Assembly (NCBI RefSeq): GCF_005222485.1
Contig: NZ_CP029078.1
Location: forward strand, 3,965,501 to 4,029,500
DNA: 64,000 bases
Source: Streptomyces griseoviridis
GTDB taxonomy: Bacteria; Actinomycetota; Actinomycetes; Streptomycetales; Streptomycetaceae
Reading direction: 5' to 3'
Shown: positions 17,454 through 25,392 of the stretch, in pieces
Layout: every line of letters begins with the position of its first letter
Position numbering within the stretch: position 1 is the stretch's first letter
Translations under genes and position numbers: made by a program
The notes under the pieces: generated by a model
The model's input: only the letters and a program-made list of their open reading frames with translations
Told to the model about the DNA's origin: nothing
Database searches by the model: none

Positions 17454-18550
17454 GCGAGCCAGCCGGGAGAGGCGCCCGCGGGGCCGTGCAGGGCGGGCCC
17501 CTGGGTCATCTCCATGGCGAAGTCGTCGGCGAGTTCGAGCATCGTGGGACGGCCCTCCAGTTCGGCCAGCCAGGCCGGTGGGAGGGCCGTCTCGCCGTGC
17601 AGGGCGCCGAGCAGCCCGCCCGCGAGCGCGCCGGTGGCGCCGGAAGGCCCGCCCTGGTTCACGGCGAGGCACAGCCCGTGCCGGACGTCCTCCCCCACCA
17701 GCGCGCAGTAGACGGCGGCGGCGAGCACCCCGTCCGCGGTGCCGTCGCCGACGAGTTCCTCCACCCGGCCCGGGGCCGGCCTGCCCTGCCGGACGGCGCC
17801 CAGCGCGTGCTGGAGGCCGTCGGAGACGATCTGGTGGCCGGGGCGCGCGGACAGCAGCGCCAGGGCCCGCTGCACGGCCCCGTCGAGGCTCTCGCCCCGC
17901 GCCAGCGCGTGCACGATGACGGCGTACGCGCCCGCCGCGAGGAATCCGGTCGGATGACCGTGGGTCTGCGCGGCGCACTCCACCGCCAACTGGACGACGA
18001 GTTGGGGCTCCCAGCCCACCAGCAGCCCGAACGGAGCGGAACGCGTGGTGGCCTCCGGGCCCGGCTCGCCCGGGTTCTTCGGGGACTCCAGGGTGCCCAT
18101 CCGGTCGTCGCCGAACCCCATCAGCAGCGCCCGGGTCGGCTCACGGCGGGCGTACAGCCACTCCTCGCGCGCCAGCCAGCCGTCCTCCTTGCGGCGCTCG
18201 TCGGGTCCCCAGTCGCGCTGGGTGGCCGCCCAGCGCAGATAGGCCCGGTGCAGATCGGTCGGCGGATGCCAGGCGCCGGTGTCCCGGCGGACCTGGGCGC
18301 GGATCAGTCCGTCGACGGTGAACAGGGCGAGCTGCGTGAGATGGGTGACGGCGCCGCGCCGCCCGAACCCCAGGCCGAGATCGACGAGGCCGTCGGCGCC
18401 GTGTGCGGCCCGGATCTCGTCGAGGGTCATCCCGTCGACGGGGGCGCCGAGCGCGTCGCCGACGGCGGCCCCGAGAAGGGTGCCGCGCACCCGGCTGCGG
18501 AAGTCCTGCTGTTCGCTGCGGCCCCAGACGGCGCCGGCTGTCGCACCCAC
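17435..18550 (-). CDS. ADP-ribosylglycohydrolase family protein lacking metal ligands
   Basis: The GTG at 18550 has GGGGAGG five bases upstream. The product is 371 residues and has the DraG-like fold signature GDALGAPVDG (residues 31-40). Active family members bind two magnesium ions through a TDDTQM motif and a GDSDSTG- or GGDTDT-type motif. Here the equivalents read THLTQL (69-74) and GGPSGATG (300-307), so all the acidic ligands are missing. The rest, including ETALPPAWLAELEGR, is intact and the frame is open, so this looks like a maintained pseudoenzyme rather than a decayed gene. It might bind ADP-ribose or ADP-ribosylated proteins without hydrolysis; that is inference. Confidence 0.8.
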   Translation of the reverse strand: MGATAGAVWGRSEQQDFRSRVRGTLLGAAVGDALGAPVDGMTLDEIRAAHGADGLVDLGLGFGRRGAVTHLTQLALFTVDGLIRAQVRRDTGAWHPPTDLHRAYLRWAATQRDWGPDERRKEDGWLAREEWLYARREPTRALLMGFGDDRMGTLESPKNPGEPGPEATTRSAPFGLLVGWEPQLVVQLAVECAAQTHGHPTGFLAAGAYAVIVHALARGESLDGAVQRALALLSARPGHQIVSDGLQHALGAVRQGRPAPGRVEELVGDGTADGVLAAAVYCALVGEDVRHGLCLAVNQGGPSGATGALAGGLLGALHGETALPPAWLAELEGRPTMLELADDFAMEMTQGPALHGPAGASPGWLARYPRG

Positions 18551-18806
18551 CAAGACCTCCCCAACGGCACCGCCCGCCCGCACGACAGCTCAGCACTGTA
18601 ATCGAACGGGGACGGTGAGTTGAGGGGTCCGGAGGGTGGGGGAACTGTGAGGCATGGAGCCCCAACCTGCCCCAACCTGTTCGAAACCGGCGGCTTGGGT
18701 CCCGACCCGGCGGCGCTCCCGCCGTCGCACAGGTGAGGATGGGACGTCAGGAACACTTCCACGCAACCGCGTTGACCTGTCACCCGATCCGACGAGGGAG
18801 AACATC

Positions 18807-18938
18807 ATGTACGGAACGATGAACACGGGCTCCGTGGTGGCGATCGTGCTGGTGGTCGCGCTGATCGCGGCGGGCGTCACCGCGGTGGTCGGCCGCTACC
18901 GGAAGGCCGCCCGCGAGGACGCGCCCAGCGACGAGTAG
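18807..18938 (+). CDS. Small single-pass membrane protein
   Basis: The ATG at 18807 follows GAGGGAG. The 43-residue product has one hydrophobic helix (VVAIVLVVALIAAGVTAVV) flanked by a short polar N-terminus and a charged tail (GRYRKAAREDAPSDE). No family is recognised. It stands alone between the glycohydrolase-like gene and the RsbW-like gene. Confidence 0.6.
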   Translation: MYGTMNTGSVVAIVLVVALIAAGVTAVVGRYRKAAREDAPSDE

Positions 18939-18966
18939 CGGCCGTCACCGGGCGGGGGCCCGGCCG

Positions 18967-19398
18967 TCACGGCCGCCCCCGCTCCGGTACGAGTTCGGCC
19001 CAGACGGTCTTGCCGGGGCCCGGCGCCCGGTCGACTCCCCACCGCTCCGCGTACGCCGCGACGAGCAGCAGCCCGCGCCCCGACTCCGCGCGCGCGTCGA
19101 CCGGGTCCGGGAGACGCGGAATCCGGTCACCCCGGGCGTCGGTCACCTCGATACGGAGGACTCCGTCGCCGTCGAGCCGGAGCGTCAACCTGAAGTCGCG
19201 TCCGGGGACCCGGCCGTGCAGCACGGCGTTGGCGGCGAGTTCCGCGACGACGTGCAGGGCGGCCTCCGACGGTACGCCCCAGTCGACGAGTTGACGTTCG
19301 GTGAGGAGCCGGGCGAGACGGGCGCCCCGTCGCGTCGAGGACAACTGCACGCTGAAGGGCCGCGCCGGGGCGGCAGCGTGGGTGATTTCTCGGTTCAC
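18967..19398 (-). CDS. RsbW/SpoIIAB-like ATP-binding anti-sigma-type kinase
   Basis: The 143-residue protein has a HATPase fold. The N-box is VVAELAANAVLHG, the G1 region is RIEVTDARGD and the G2 region is ESGRGLLLVAAYAERWG. Streptomyces carry dozens of such stand-alone kinases. Those near XRE/DUF397 pairs belong to the abaA/whiJ-type paralogue sets, and this gene is divergent from an XRE gene 104 bases away. It may bind a sigma factor or a DUF397 partner; the partner is not identifiable from sequence. Confidence 0.85.
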   Translation of the reverse strand: MNREITHAAAPARPFSVQLSSTRRGARLARLLTERQLVDWGVPSEAALHVVAELAANAVLHGRVPGRDFRLTLRLDGDGVLRIEVTDARGDRIPRLPDPVDARAESGRGLLLVAAYAERWGVDRAPGPGKTVWAELVPERGRP

Positions 19399-19502
19399 GT
19401 CACTCAGCGTGGCCGCTTCCCCCTACCCTGAACAGCACTGACGTCGGTACGCAGAGCGACTGTCCGGACGCGCTCCGGAGTCGTCCGGCTGGTGCACGGG
19501 AG

Positions 19503-20324
19503 GTGGACGGGGTGGAGGACGAAGAGGCCACGGCCGTACTCAAGGCGGTGGGCCGCCAGATCAAGGCATGGCGGGAGTCGGCGGGGCTGCGCCAGTCGGA
19601 ACTGGGGGCGGCCGTCGGCTACAGCGAGGAGATGGTGTCCTCGGTGGAACGGGGGCGACGGGTCCCGAAGCCCGACTTCCTCGACAAGGCGGACAAGGCA
19701 CTCGGCGCGGGCGGCAAGCTCGCGACGATGAAGGAGGACGTGGAGAAGGCGCGGTACCCGAAGAAGGTCCGTGATCTGAAGCAACTGGAGGACGAGGCGG
19801 TGGAGATGGGGGCGTACGCGAGCCATCACATCCACGGGCTGCTCCAGACCCCTCAGTACGCCAGGGAGTTGTATGTCATGAGACGTCCCGCGTACTCGGA
19901 GGAGGAGATCGACCGCTACGTCACCGCCCGCGTGGCACGGAAGGCGGTCTTCGAGCGAACACCCCTGCCGCTTCTCACCTTTGTCCAGGAAGAGGTGACG
20001 CTACGGCGCCCCCTCGGGGGCAGAATGATTCTGCGGCGGCAACTCGAACACCTTCTGGAGATGAGCAAGTTGCGGCACGTCGAGATTCAGGTGATGCCAA
20101 ACGACCGCGAGGACCACGCAGGCATGGGCGGCTCGCTCCAACTGCTGAAGCTTCAGGACGGCAAAACACTCGGGCACTCGGAGGGTCAACTCGCCAACCG
20201 CCTGATCAGCGACCCCCGAGAAGTCCAGATCCTTGAGATGCGCTATGGCATGATCCGGGCGCAGGCACTCACGCCCCGAGAGTCACTGGCCTTCATCGAG
20301 AAAGTCATGGGAGAAGAGACATGA
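19503..20324 (+). CDS. XRE-family HTH regulator with DUF5753 domain
   Basis: A GTG at 19503 gives 273 residues; an in-frame GTG at 19512 is equally possible. The XRE helix-turn-helix (about residues 12-65) contains QSELGAAVGYSEEMVSSVERG. The DUF5753 domain has the signature HIHGLLQTPQYARELY. The stop codon overlaps the next start (ATGA at 20321), so it is translationally coupled to two successive DUF397 genes. With the divergent RsbW-like gene this forms a complete whiJ-type module. Confidence 0.9.
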   Translation: MDGVEDEEATAVLKAVGRQIKAWRESAGLRQSELGAAVGYSEEMVSSVERGRRVPKPDFLDKADKALGAGGKLATMKEDVEKARYPKKVRDLKQLEDEAVEMGAYASHHIHGLLQTPQYARELYVMRRPAYSEEEIDRYVTARVARKAVFERTPLPLLTFVQEEVTLRRPLGGRMILRRQLEHLLEMSKLRHVEIQVMPNDREDHAGMGGSLQLLKLQDGKTLGHSEGQLANRLISDPREVQILEMRYGMIRAQALTPRESLAFIEKVMGEET

Positions 20325-20572
20325 CCCCCGCGCTGAACTGGTTCAAGAGCAGCTACAGCAGCAACGACGGCCCAGAGTGCGTCGAAGTCGCCCTGGCCTG
20401 GCGCAAGAGCAGCTACAGCGGCAACGACGGTCCCGATTGCGTGGAGATCGCCGTAGCCACCACCTCCGCCACCATCCACGTCCGCGACACCAAGGACCGC
20501 CACGGCCCGCAACTCGCCTTCGGGGAGCGCTCATGGACCGGCTTCATCCAGAGCTGCTCGGCGGCATCATGA
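20321..20572 (+). CDS. DUF397 protein with internally duplicated motif, copy 1
   Basis: The 83-residue product starts in an ATGA overlap with the XRE gene. The DUF397 opening motif occurs twice in a row: NWFKSSYSSNDGPECVEVAL, then AWRKSSYSGNDGPDCVEIAV. These are followed by a single IHVRDTKDRHGPQLAF and the closing Trp. A normal DUF397 protein has one motif. The extra copy therefore looks like a recent in-frame duplication. It overlaps the next gene by four bases. Confidence 0.9.
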   Translation: MTPALNWFKSSYSSNDGPECVEVALAWRKSSYSGNDGPDCVEIAVATTSATIHVRDTKDRHGPQLAFGERSWTGFIQSCSAAS

Positions 20573-20811
20573 CCACCTCACTGACCTGGTTCAAGAGCAG
20601 CTACAGCAGCAATGACGGCCCCGCGTGCGTCGAAGTCGCACTGAACTGGCGCAAGAGCAGCCACAGCAGCAACGACGGCCCCAACTGTGTCGAGGTCGCG
20701 ATAACGCCCGCCGCCGCCACCGTCCACGTCCGCGACACCAAAGACCGCCGTCGCGCGCCGCTCGTCTTCGGGGGGTCGGCCTGGGGCGAGTTCGCCGGTC
20801 AGGTCGGGTAG
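20569..20811 (+). CDS. DUF397 protein with internally duplicated motif, copy 2
   Basis: The ATG at 20569 overlaps the preceding stop (ATGA). The 80-residue product is a close paralogue of its neighbour, with the same doubled motif (TWFKSSYSSNDGPACVEVAL, then NWRKSSHSSNDGPNCVEVAI) and VHVRDTKDRRRAPLVF. The pair clearly arose by tandem gene duplication after the internal duplication. Its last 13 bases overlap the 3' end of the convergent P-loop/TPR gene. Confidence 0.88.
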   Translation: MTTSLTWFKSSYSSNDGPACVEVALNWRKSSHSSNDGPNCVEVAITPAAATVHVRDTKDRRRAPLVFGGSAWGEFAGQVG

Positions 20812-23342
20812 GTCCGCTCCGCCTGGTGGTTCTCCAGGGCGGCCCGCGCTTCTCCGAGGGCGATCAGGGCCTGGGCGTGGCCGGGATCGCGTTCCACCAC
20901 CTGGCGCAGGTCCTCGATCGCGCCCTCGGCGTCGCCCAGCCGCCGTCTGGTCCGTGCCCGGCGCACCAGCGCCCACGTGTAGCCGGGTGACAGTTCCACG
21001 GCCTGGTTCAGGTCGGCCAGCGCCTGCTGGTCGCGGCCCAGTTCGTAGTGGGCGGCGCCCCGGCCCGCGAGGACGGAGGGGTAGTCGGGTTGGAGCGTGA
21101 GGGCTCTGCCGAATTCCGTGACCGCCTCCTCGAAGCGGCCCGCACGGCGGTACGTCTCTCCGCGTTCCGACGCGACCCACGCCGAGCCGGGTGCGGCGCG
21201 GACGGCCCGGTCGAGGTCGGTGAACGCCCGCTCCCAGTCGCCGAGTTCCGCTCGCAGGCGGGCTCGGCGGACCAGCGGCCAGAGGCGGGTCCCGTCGGCG
21301 CCCACGGCTCGGTCGAAGTCGGCGAGTGCCTCGTCGTACCGGCCGAGGGCGTGCAGGCAGACGCCTCTGGACGAGAGGGCGTCGCTGTCGGTCGGGTCGA
21401 GGGCGACGGCCCGGTCGAAGTCGGCGACGGCCTGCGGCAACCGGCCCGCCAGCCGGTGGGTCTCCCCTCGGCCCGCGATGACCCTGGCCATGCCGGGGGT
21501 GAGTTCGTCCGCGCGGTCGAAGGCGGCCAGGGCCGCCGGGAGGTCTCCCAGGAACCGCAGGGTGAGTCCCCGGTTGTGGTGGGCCACGTCCAGGTCGGGG
21601 GCGTTGCCGACGGCCTGGTCGCACTCGCGCAGCGCGCGCTGGTGGTCCCCCGCGTGACGGAGTTCTATGCCCCGCAGGGTGTGGGCGAGGGCCCGGCCGC
21701 GCGCGCTGGTCGCGGGGTGGGCGAGGAGCAGGTCCATCGCGGGGGTCGCCCCGGTGTCGTCGTCCACGAGGAGTCGCGCCAGTCGGCGTCCGAGGTCCTG
21801 GAGGTCGGGCGCGGCGGCGGCGTCTCCCGCCTCCTCCAGCATGCGGGCCCAGCGCCGGCCGGCCGCGCGGTCCGTGCCGCAGACCACGATCAGGTCTTCG
21901 ATCGCCGCCGGGAGCGCGGCCGAGGGGCGGGCGCACAGCGCGTGGTACAGCTCCTCGATCCGCAGCTCGCGCCAGTGCTCCTGATCCCACTCCTGGTGGG
22001 GGCGCAGCCCGTCCGCCGCCTCGGCGCGCCACCGTCCGAACTCCGCGGCGAGCCGCTGGTGCCGCTCGGTCCAGCCGCGGGGGGAGCGGCGCCGTTGCAG
22101 CCGGAGCATCGGGCCGCGGACCAGGCCGTGGTAGCGCAGGCGGTCCCCGCGGTCGTCGACGAACGCCAGTCCGCGCAGCCAGCCGAAGAGGGCGTCCGCC
22201 TCGTCGTCGGGGCACTCGGCGGCGGCCCGGAACACGTCCATGTCCAGGCTGCGGGGCAGGGCGCAGGCGAGGGCGAGGGCGCGGTGTGTCGGGTTCTGCT
22301 CCCACTTCAGGAAGCGTTCGACGGCCGTGGCGCTGAAGTCGCCCACGTCGTCGGGGTCGGTGGGGCGCTGTTCGGCCAGGGTGGAGACCAGGACCGGGAG
22401 GCCACCGGTGAGCCGCAGGACCTCCTCGACGACGGGTTCCGCGACGACGCCTCTGTCGGCGAGCAGGCCGCGCGTCTCCGCCTCGGTGAACGGGCCGAGC
22501 GGCAGGTCGGCGACGAAGTCCGCGAAGCCGCCCCAGCGGGCGGTGTCGAAGGGGTGCTGGCCGGCGGTCACGACGACGACGGTGGCGGGCAGGGCGCCGT
22601 GCCGGTCGGTCGTCATCGTCTCGTGCAGCCAGCCGTCGAGGAACGGCCCGGTCCGCTCGTAGGTGTCGAAGAACAGGACGATCCAGGGGGCGGACGAGGC
22701 CGCGTCGGTGAGTTCGGTGAGCAGCGCCGGGGTGAGCACCCGCTCGGGCGACAGGACCAGTTGGACGTCCTCCTGGTTGCGGAAGCGGGCGCTGAGCCCC
22801 GCCCGCACCCGGTCGGCGTGGTGGGCGAGCCGCTCCGCGTCGAGCGCGCCGGCGAAGGCGCCCACGCCCGGCACCATGCCGAGGCCCACCAGCCCGGCCC
22901 GCGCCACCAGCACGCTGCCCGTGGACGGTCCGTCCGGCTCCGGGTCCGTCGGCCCGGGTCCGGCCGTCACGACGGCCTCCGCCTCGTGCCGTCGGTCGCG
23001 GTGCGCGGCCAGCAGCCGGTCCAGTTCCTTGAACCGTGCTCCCTGGGCGCCGAGTTGGCGGCTGATGGCGCCCATCGCCTCCGCCGCGCTGGCTCCCGCG
23101 CTCTCGTCGACGTAGGCGGTCAGGGCGCCCTTCTCCCGGGCTATCTGCTCCAACTCGCGGACCAGGAAGGTCTTTCCGACGCCCGCGTCGCCGTGCACAT
23201 GGAAGAGGAAGCGGTGCCGTTCGTCCTCGGGCGCGGTCTCCAAGTTGGCGCGGAAGGCGGCGCGTTCGCGACCGCGTCCGACGAATCCGGCGCGGCTGCG
23301 CTGCCGGATCAGCTCCTGCATCGAAGGTCGCGTCGACCCCAT
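20799..23342 (-). CDS. P-loop NTPase with C-terminal TPR repeats (STAND-like)
   Basis: The 847-residue protein has an ORC/AAA-like ATPase module. Walker A is GDAGVGKT at residues 51-58 and a Walker B-like segment (WIVLFFDTYERTG) follows, in a domain extending to about residue 450. From about residue 580 a run of 34-residue TPR units continues to the C-terminus, each with the A-D-F/L-x-x-A-x-x-L-x-P pattern (for example VADFDRAVALDPTDSDALS). No effector domain is visible at either end. Such proteins serve as signal-sensing switches or scaffolds in Streptomyces. Its 3' end overlaps the second DUF397 gene in convergent orientation. Confidence 0.8.
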   Translation of the reverse strand: MGSTRPSMQELIRQRSRAGFVGRGRERAAFRANLETAPEDERHRFLFHVHGDAGVGKTFLVRELEQIAREKGALTAYVDESAGASAAEAMGAISRQLGAQGARFKELDRLLAAHRDRRHEAEAVVTAGPGPTDPEPDGPSTGSVLVARAGLVGLGMVPGVGAFAGALDAERLAHHADRVRAGLSARFRNQEDVQLVLSPERVLTPALLTELTDAASSAPWIVLFFDTYERTGPFLDGWLHETMTTDRHGALPATVVVVTAGQHPFDTARWGGFADFVADLPLGPFTEAETRGLLADRGVVAEPVVEEVLRLTGGLPVLVSTLAEQRPTDPDDVGDFSATAVERFLKWEQNPTHRALALACALPRSLDMDVFRAAAECPDDEADALFGWLRGLAFVDDRGDRLRYHGLVRGPMLRLQRRRSPRGWTERHQRLAAEFGRWRAEAADGLRPHQEWDQEHWRELRIEELYHALCARPSAALPAAIEDLIVVCGTDRAAGRRWARMLEEAGDAAAAPDLQDLGRRLARLLVDDDTGATPAMDLLLAHPATSARGRALAHTLRGIELRHAGDHQRALRECDQAVGNAPDLDVAHHNRGLTLRFLGDLPAALAAFDRADELTPGMARVIAGRGETHRLAGRLPQAVADFDRAVALDPTDSDALSSRGVCLHALGRYDEALADFDRAVGADGTRLWPLVRRARLRAELGDWERAFTDLDRAVRAAPGSAWVASERGETYRRAGRFEEAVTEFGRALTLQPDYPSVLAGRGAAHYELGRDQQALADLNQAVELSPGYTWALVRRARTRRRLGDAEGAIEDLRQVVERDPGHAQALIALGEARAALENHQAERTYPT

Positions 23343-23485
23343 CCCGGCCCCACCCCCGCGGTTCGCCCGCTCAGAGTCTGGCAGAGTCCGCGGGGCGGGG
23401 AGAGGCCGGAACGCGCACCCACCCGCCGGTGGTCTGGCCTGAAGTCGATGGGGAGGGTGGTGGGGCCAGTGGGCAGGACCACCTC

Positions 23486-24034
23486 ATGACGCCCACCACC
23501 CCCACCGCCCGCACCACCACGACCGCCCCCGCCGCTCCGCCCGTCTCGCGTGCCCTGGTGCTCTGCGCCGGGGTGCTCACCGGCGTCCTCGCGCTGTACA
23601 TCGCGCTCGTGGCGTTCGGGAACGTCACCGACTTCGGGACCAATCAGCAGTTCGTCCGGCATGTGCTGGCCATGGACACCACGTTCAGGGACGACGACGT
23701 GATGTGGCGGGCGATCACCAGCCGTCCGGTGCAGGACGCCGTGTACGTCGCGATCATCGGGTGGGAGGCCGTCGCCGCGCTGGCGCTCGCCGCCGGGACC
23801 TGGTTCTGGGGGCGGCGGGACGTCGCGCGGGCCCGGCGGTGGTCGACGGGCGGGCTGCTCATGCTGATGCTGCTGTTCGGCGCCGGGTTCATCGCCGTCG
23901 GCGGGGAGTGGTTCTCGATGTGGCAGTCCAAGGACTGGAACGGGCTGGAGGCCGCGACCCGGGTCTTCCTGCTCAGCGGGGTCGCGCTGCTCTTCGTCCA
24001 GCTCCCCGAGGGGTTCGGGCGCGCGCGGTCCTGA
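23486..24034 (+). CDS. DUF2165-type small integral membrane protein
   Basis: The ATG at 23486 gives MTPTTPTARTTTT, and a longer frame from 23429 adds unlikely residues. The 182-residue product has a Thr/Pro-rich cytoplasmic start, then four hydrophobic helices. Between helices 1 and 2 is the NVTDFGTNQQFVRHVLAMDT stretch characteristic of DUF2165 proteins. The GGEWFSMWQS segment lies before the last helix. Function is unknown in this family. It is divergent from the P-loop/TPR gene. Confidence 0.8.
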   Translation: MTPTTPTARTTTTAPAAPPVSRALVLCAGVLTGVLALYIALVAFGNVTDFGTNQQFVRHVLAMDTTFRDDDVMWRAITSRPVQDAVYVAIIGWEAVAALALAAGTWFWGRRDVARARRWSTGGLLMLMLLFGAGFIAVGGEWFSMWQSKDWNGLEAATRVFLLSGVALLFVQLPEGFGRARS

Positions 24035-24162
24035 CGCGCGGTCCATCCCCTCCGTCGCGTGGCGCCACTCGTGTGGGTGAGACGCCGTGTCCGCGCTCCC
24101 GGGCGCGCGGGTCGGGCCGCGAGACTGGTCGGACCTATAAGCCGCATAACCGAAGGAACGTC

Positions 24163-24690
24163 ATGGCGGAAGAGCTGTACGCGACCTTGAAGACCAACCA
24201 GGGCGACATCGTGGTCCGGCTGCTGCCGGAGCACGCCCCCAAGACGGTGCGCAACTTCGTGGATCTCGCGACCGGCGCCCGCGAGTGGATCGACCCGAAC
24301 ACCGGCCGGCCGAGCAGCGAGCCCCTCTACGACGGGACGGTGTTCCACCGGGTCATCGAGGGTTTCATGATCCAGGGCGGTGACCCGCTGGGGAACGGAT
24401 CGGGTGGGCCCGGGTACAAGTTCGCCGACGAGTTCCACCCGGAGCTGGCCTTCACCAAGCCCTATCTGCTCGCCATGGCCAACGCGGGCCCCGGCACCAA
24501 CGGTTCGCAGTTCTTCATCACTCTCGCGCCCACCACCTGGCTCACCAACAAGCACACCATCTTCGGCGAGGTCGCCGACGACGCCGGCCGCAAGGTCGTC
24601 GACGCGATCGGTACGACGGCCACCAACCCGCGCAACGACCGCCCGGTGCGGGACGTGATCGTCGAGAAGGTGACCGTCGAGAAGCGATGA
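24163..24690 (+). CDS. Cyclophilin-type peptidyl-prolyl cis-trans isomerase
   Basis: The ATG at 24163 follows GAAGGAA. The 175-residue cytoplasmic protein has the cyclophilin core. The active-site Arg lies in TVFHRVIEGFMIQGGDP, then LAMANAGPGTNGSQFFIT, and the Trp of the cyclosporin contact loop is in TTWLTNKHTIFGEV. It catalyses proline isomerisation during protein folding. The absence of a signal peptide marks the cytosolic form. Confidence 0.95.
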   Translation: MAEELYATLKTNQGDIVVRLLPEHAPKTVRNFVDLATGAREWIDPNTGRPSSEPLYDGTVFHRVIEGFMIQGGDPLGNGSGGPGYKFADEFHPELAFTKPYLLAMANAGPGTNGSQFFITLAPTTWLTNKHTIFGEVADDAGRKVVDAIGTTATNPRNDRPVRDVIVEKVTVEKR

Positions 24691-24722
24691 GCCGCCGACC
24701 GGCCGGCCCGCGCGCCGTCCAG

Positions 24723-24771
24723 GCGCCGGAGGACGGCGGTCGTGCTGGTCGAGCGCCGGGACGGCGGTCGT
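24723..24771. repeat. Imperfect direct repeat after the cyclophilin gene
   Basis: A 21-base segment starting GCGCCGGAGGACGGCG at 24723 recurs at 24753 with two bases deleted, a period of 30. It fills the short gap between the convergent cyclophilin and transpeptidase-like genes. Confidence 0.6.
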
Positions 24772-24772
24772 C

Positions 24773-25342
24773 CTAGTCGACCACGGCCACCTTCGTGCCC
24801 GTCGTCCCGAACGCCCACAGTGCCGTCCCGTCCGCCGTGCGCAGGCGGATGCCGCCGGTCCCGGTGCCCGCCGGGGCCGGCGGCGGGGACGAGCCGTCCA
24901 CCGCGTTGGAGAAGGCGAGGTTCACGCCCGCCTTCTTGCCGAAGTAGAGGATGTGCTCGATCTTCACGCCGTCCGAGCCGGTGATCACGCCCGGATTGCG
25001 CAGGGAGACCGTGTAGCTGCCCGCGTCGGGGGCGATCGTGCCCGGCCACACCGCGAAGGTGCGGCGGGCCGCGTCGCTCGCGTCGACGAGCCAGACGCGG
25101 TGCTGCGCCACCGAGTAGACGATCCTGCGGCCCACCCCTGAGCCGTCCGGCACCACCGTCGGCGTCGGCTTCGGGGACGCCGGGGCCGACACGCTGGGGC
25201 GCGGGGTCGGGCTCGCGGCGGCCGTGGGGGCCGGGTGCGGGCCCCGGTCCGCCTGTACGGCCAGGGCGGCGACCGCCGCGACCGCTCCCACGGTCAGACC
25301 GGTGACCCAGACCCACGAAGGCAGTCGGGCTGGCACGGGCAC
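24773..25342 (-). CDS. Membrane-anchored protein resembling an inactive L,D-transpeptidase
   Basis: The GTG at 25342 lies behind GAGGAG. The 189-residue product has an N-terminal membrane anchor (VWVTGLTVGAVAAVAALAVQ), a Pro/Ser/Thr linker and an extracytoplasmic domain of about 120 residues. The domain pattern resembles YkuD/L,D-transpeptidases: IVYSVAQHRVWLVD at its start and GIRLRTADGTALWAFGTTGT at its end. The catalytic HGCVR segment, however, is represented by TGGIRL, without His or Cys. The fold assignment is tentative. If right, it is a non-catalytic relative that may bind peptidoglycan. Confidence 0.6.
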   Translation of the reverse strand: MPVPARLPSWVWVTGLTVGAVAAVAALAVQADRGPHPAPTAAASPTPRPSVSAPASPKPTPTVVPDGSGVGRRIVYSVAQHRVWLVDASDAARRTFAVWPGTIAPDAGSYTVSLRNPGVITGSDGVKIEHILYFGKKAGVNLAFSNAVDGSSPPPAPAGTGTGGIRLRTADGTALWAFGTTGTKVAVVD

Positions 25343-25392
25343 GCAACTCCTCAGCTACACGTCCTCGTCAAACAGAGGTCGGATCATCGTAC

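Noticed and set aside
20799-23342. Anti-phage STAND defence gene (Avs-like)
   Set aside because: There is no N-terminal nuclease, protease or membrane effector domain, and no neighbouring defence genes. The TPR/NTPase layout is common in Streptomyces signalling proteins.
21048-23489. 813-codon plus-strand frame opposite the P-loop/TPR gene
   Set aside because: No motif is present, while the opposite strand has Walker A and regular TPR units. The frame is open only because stops are rare in this composition.
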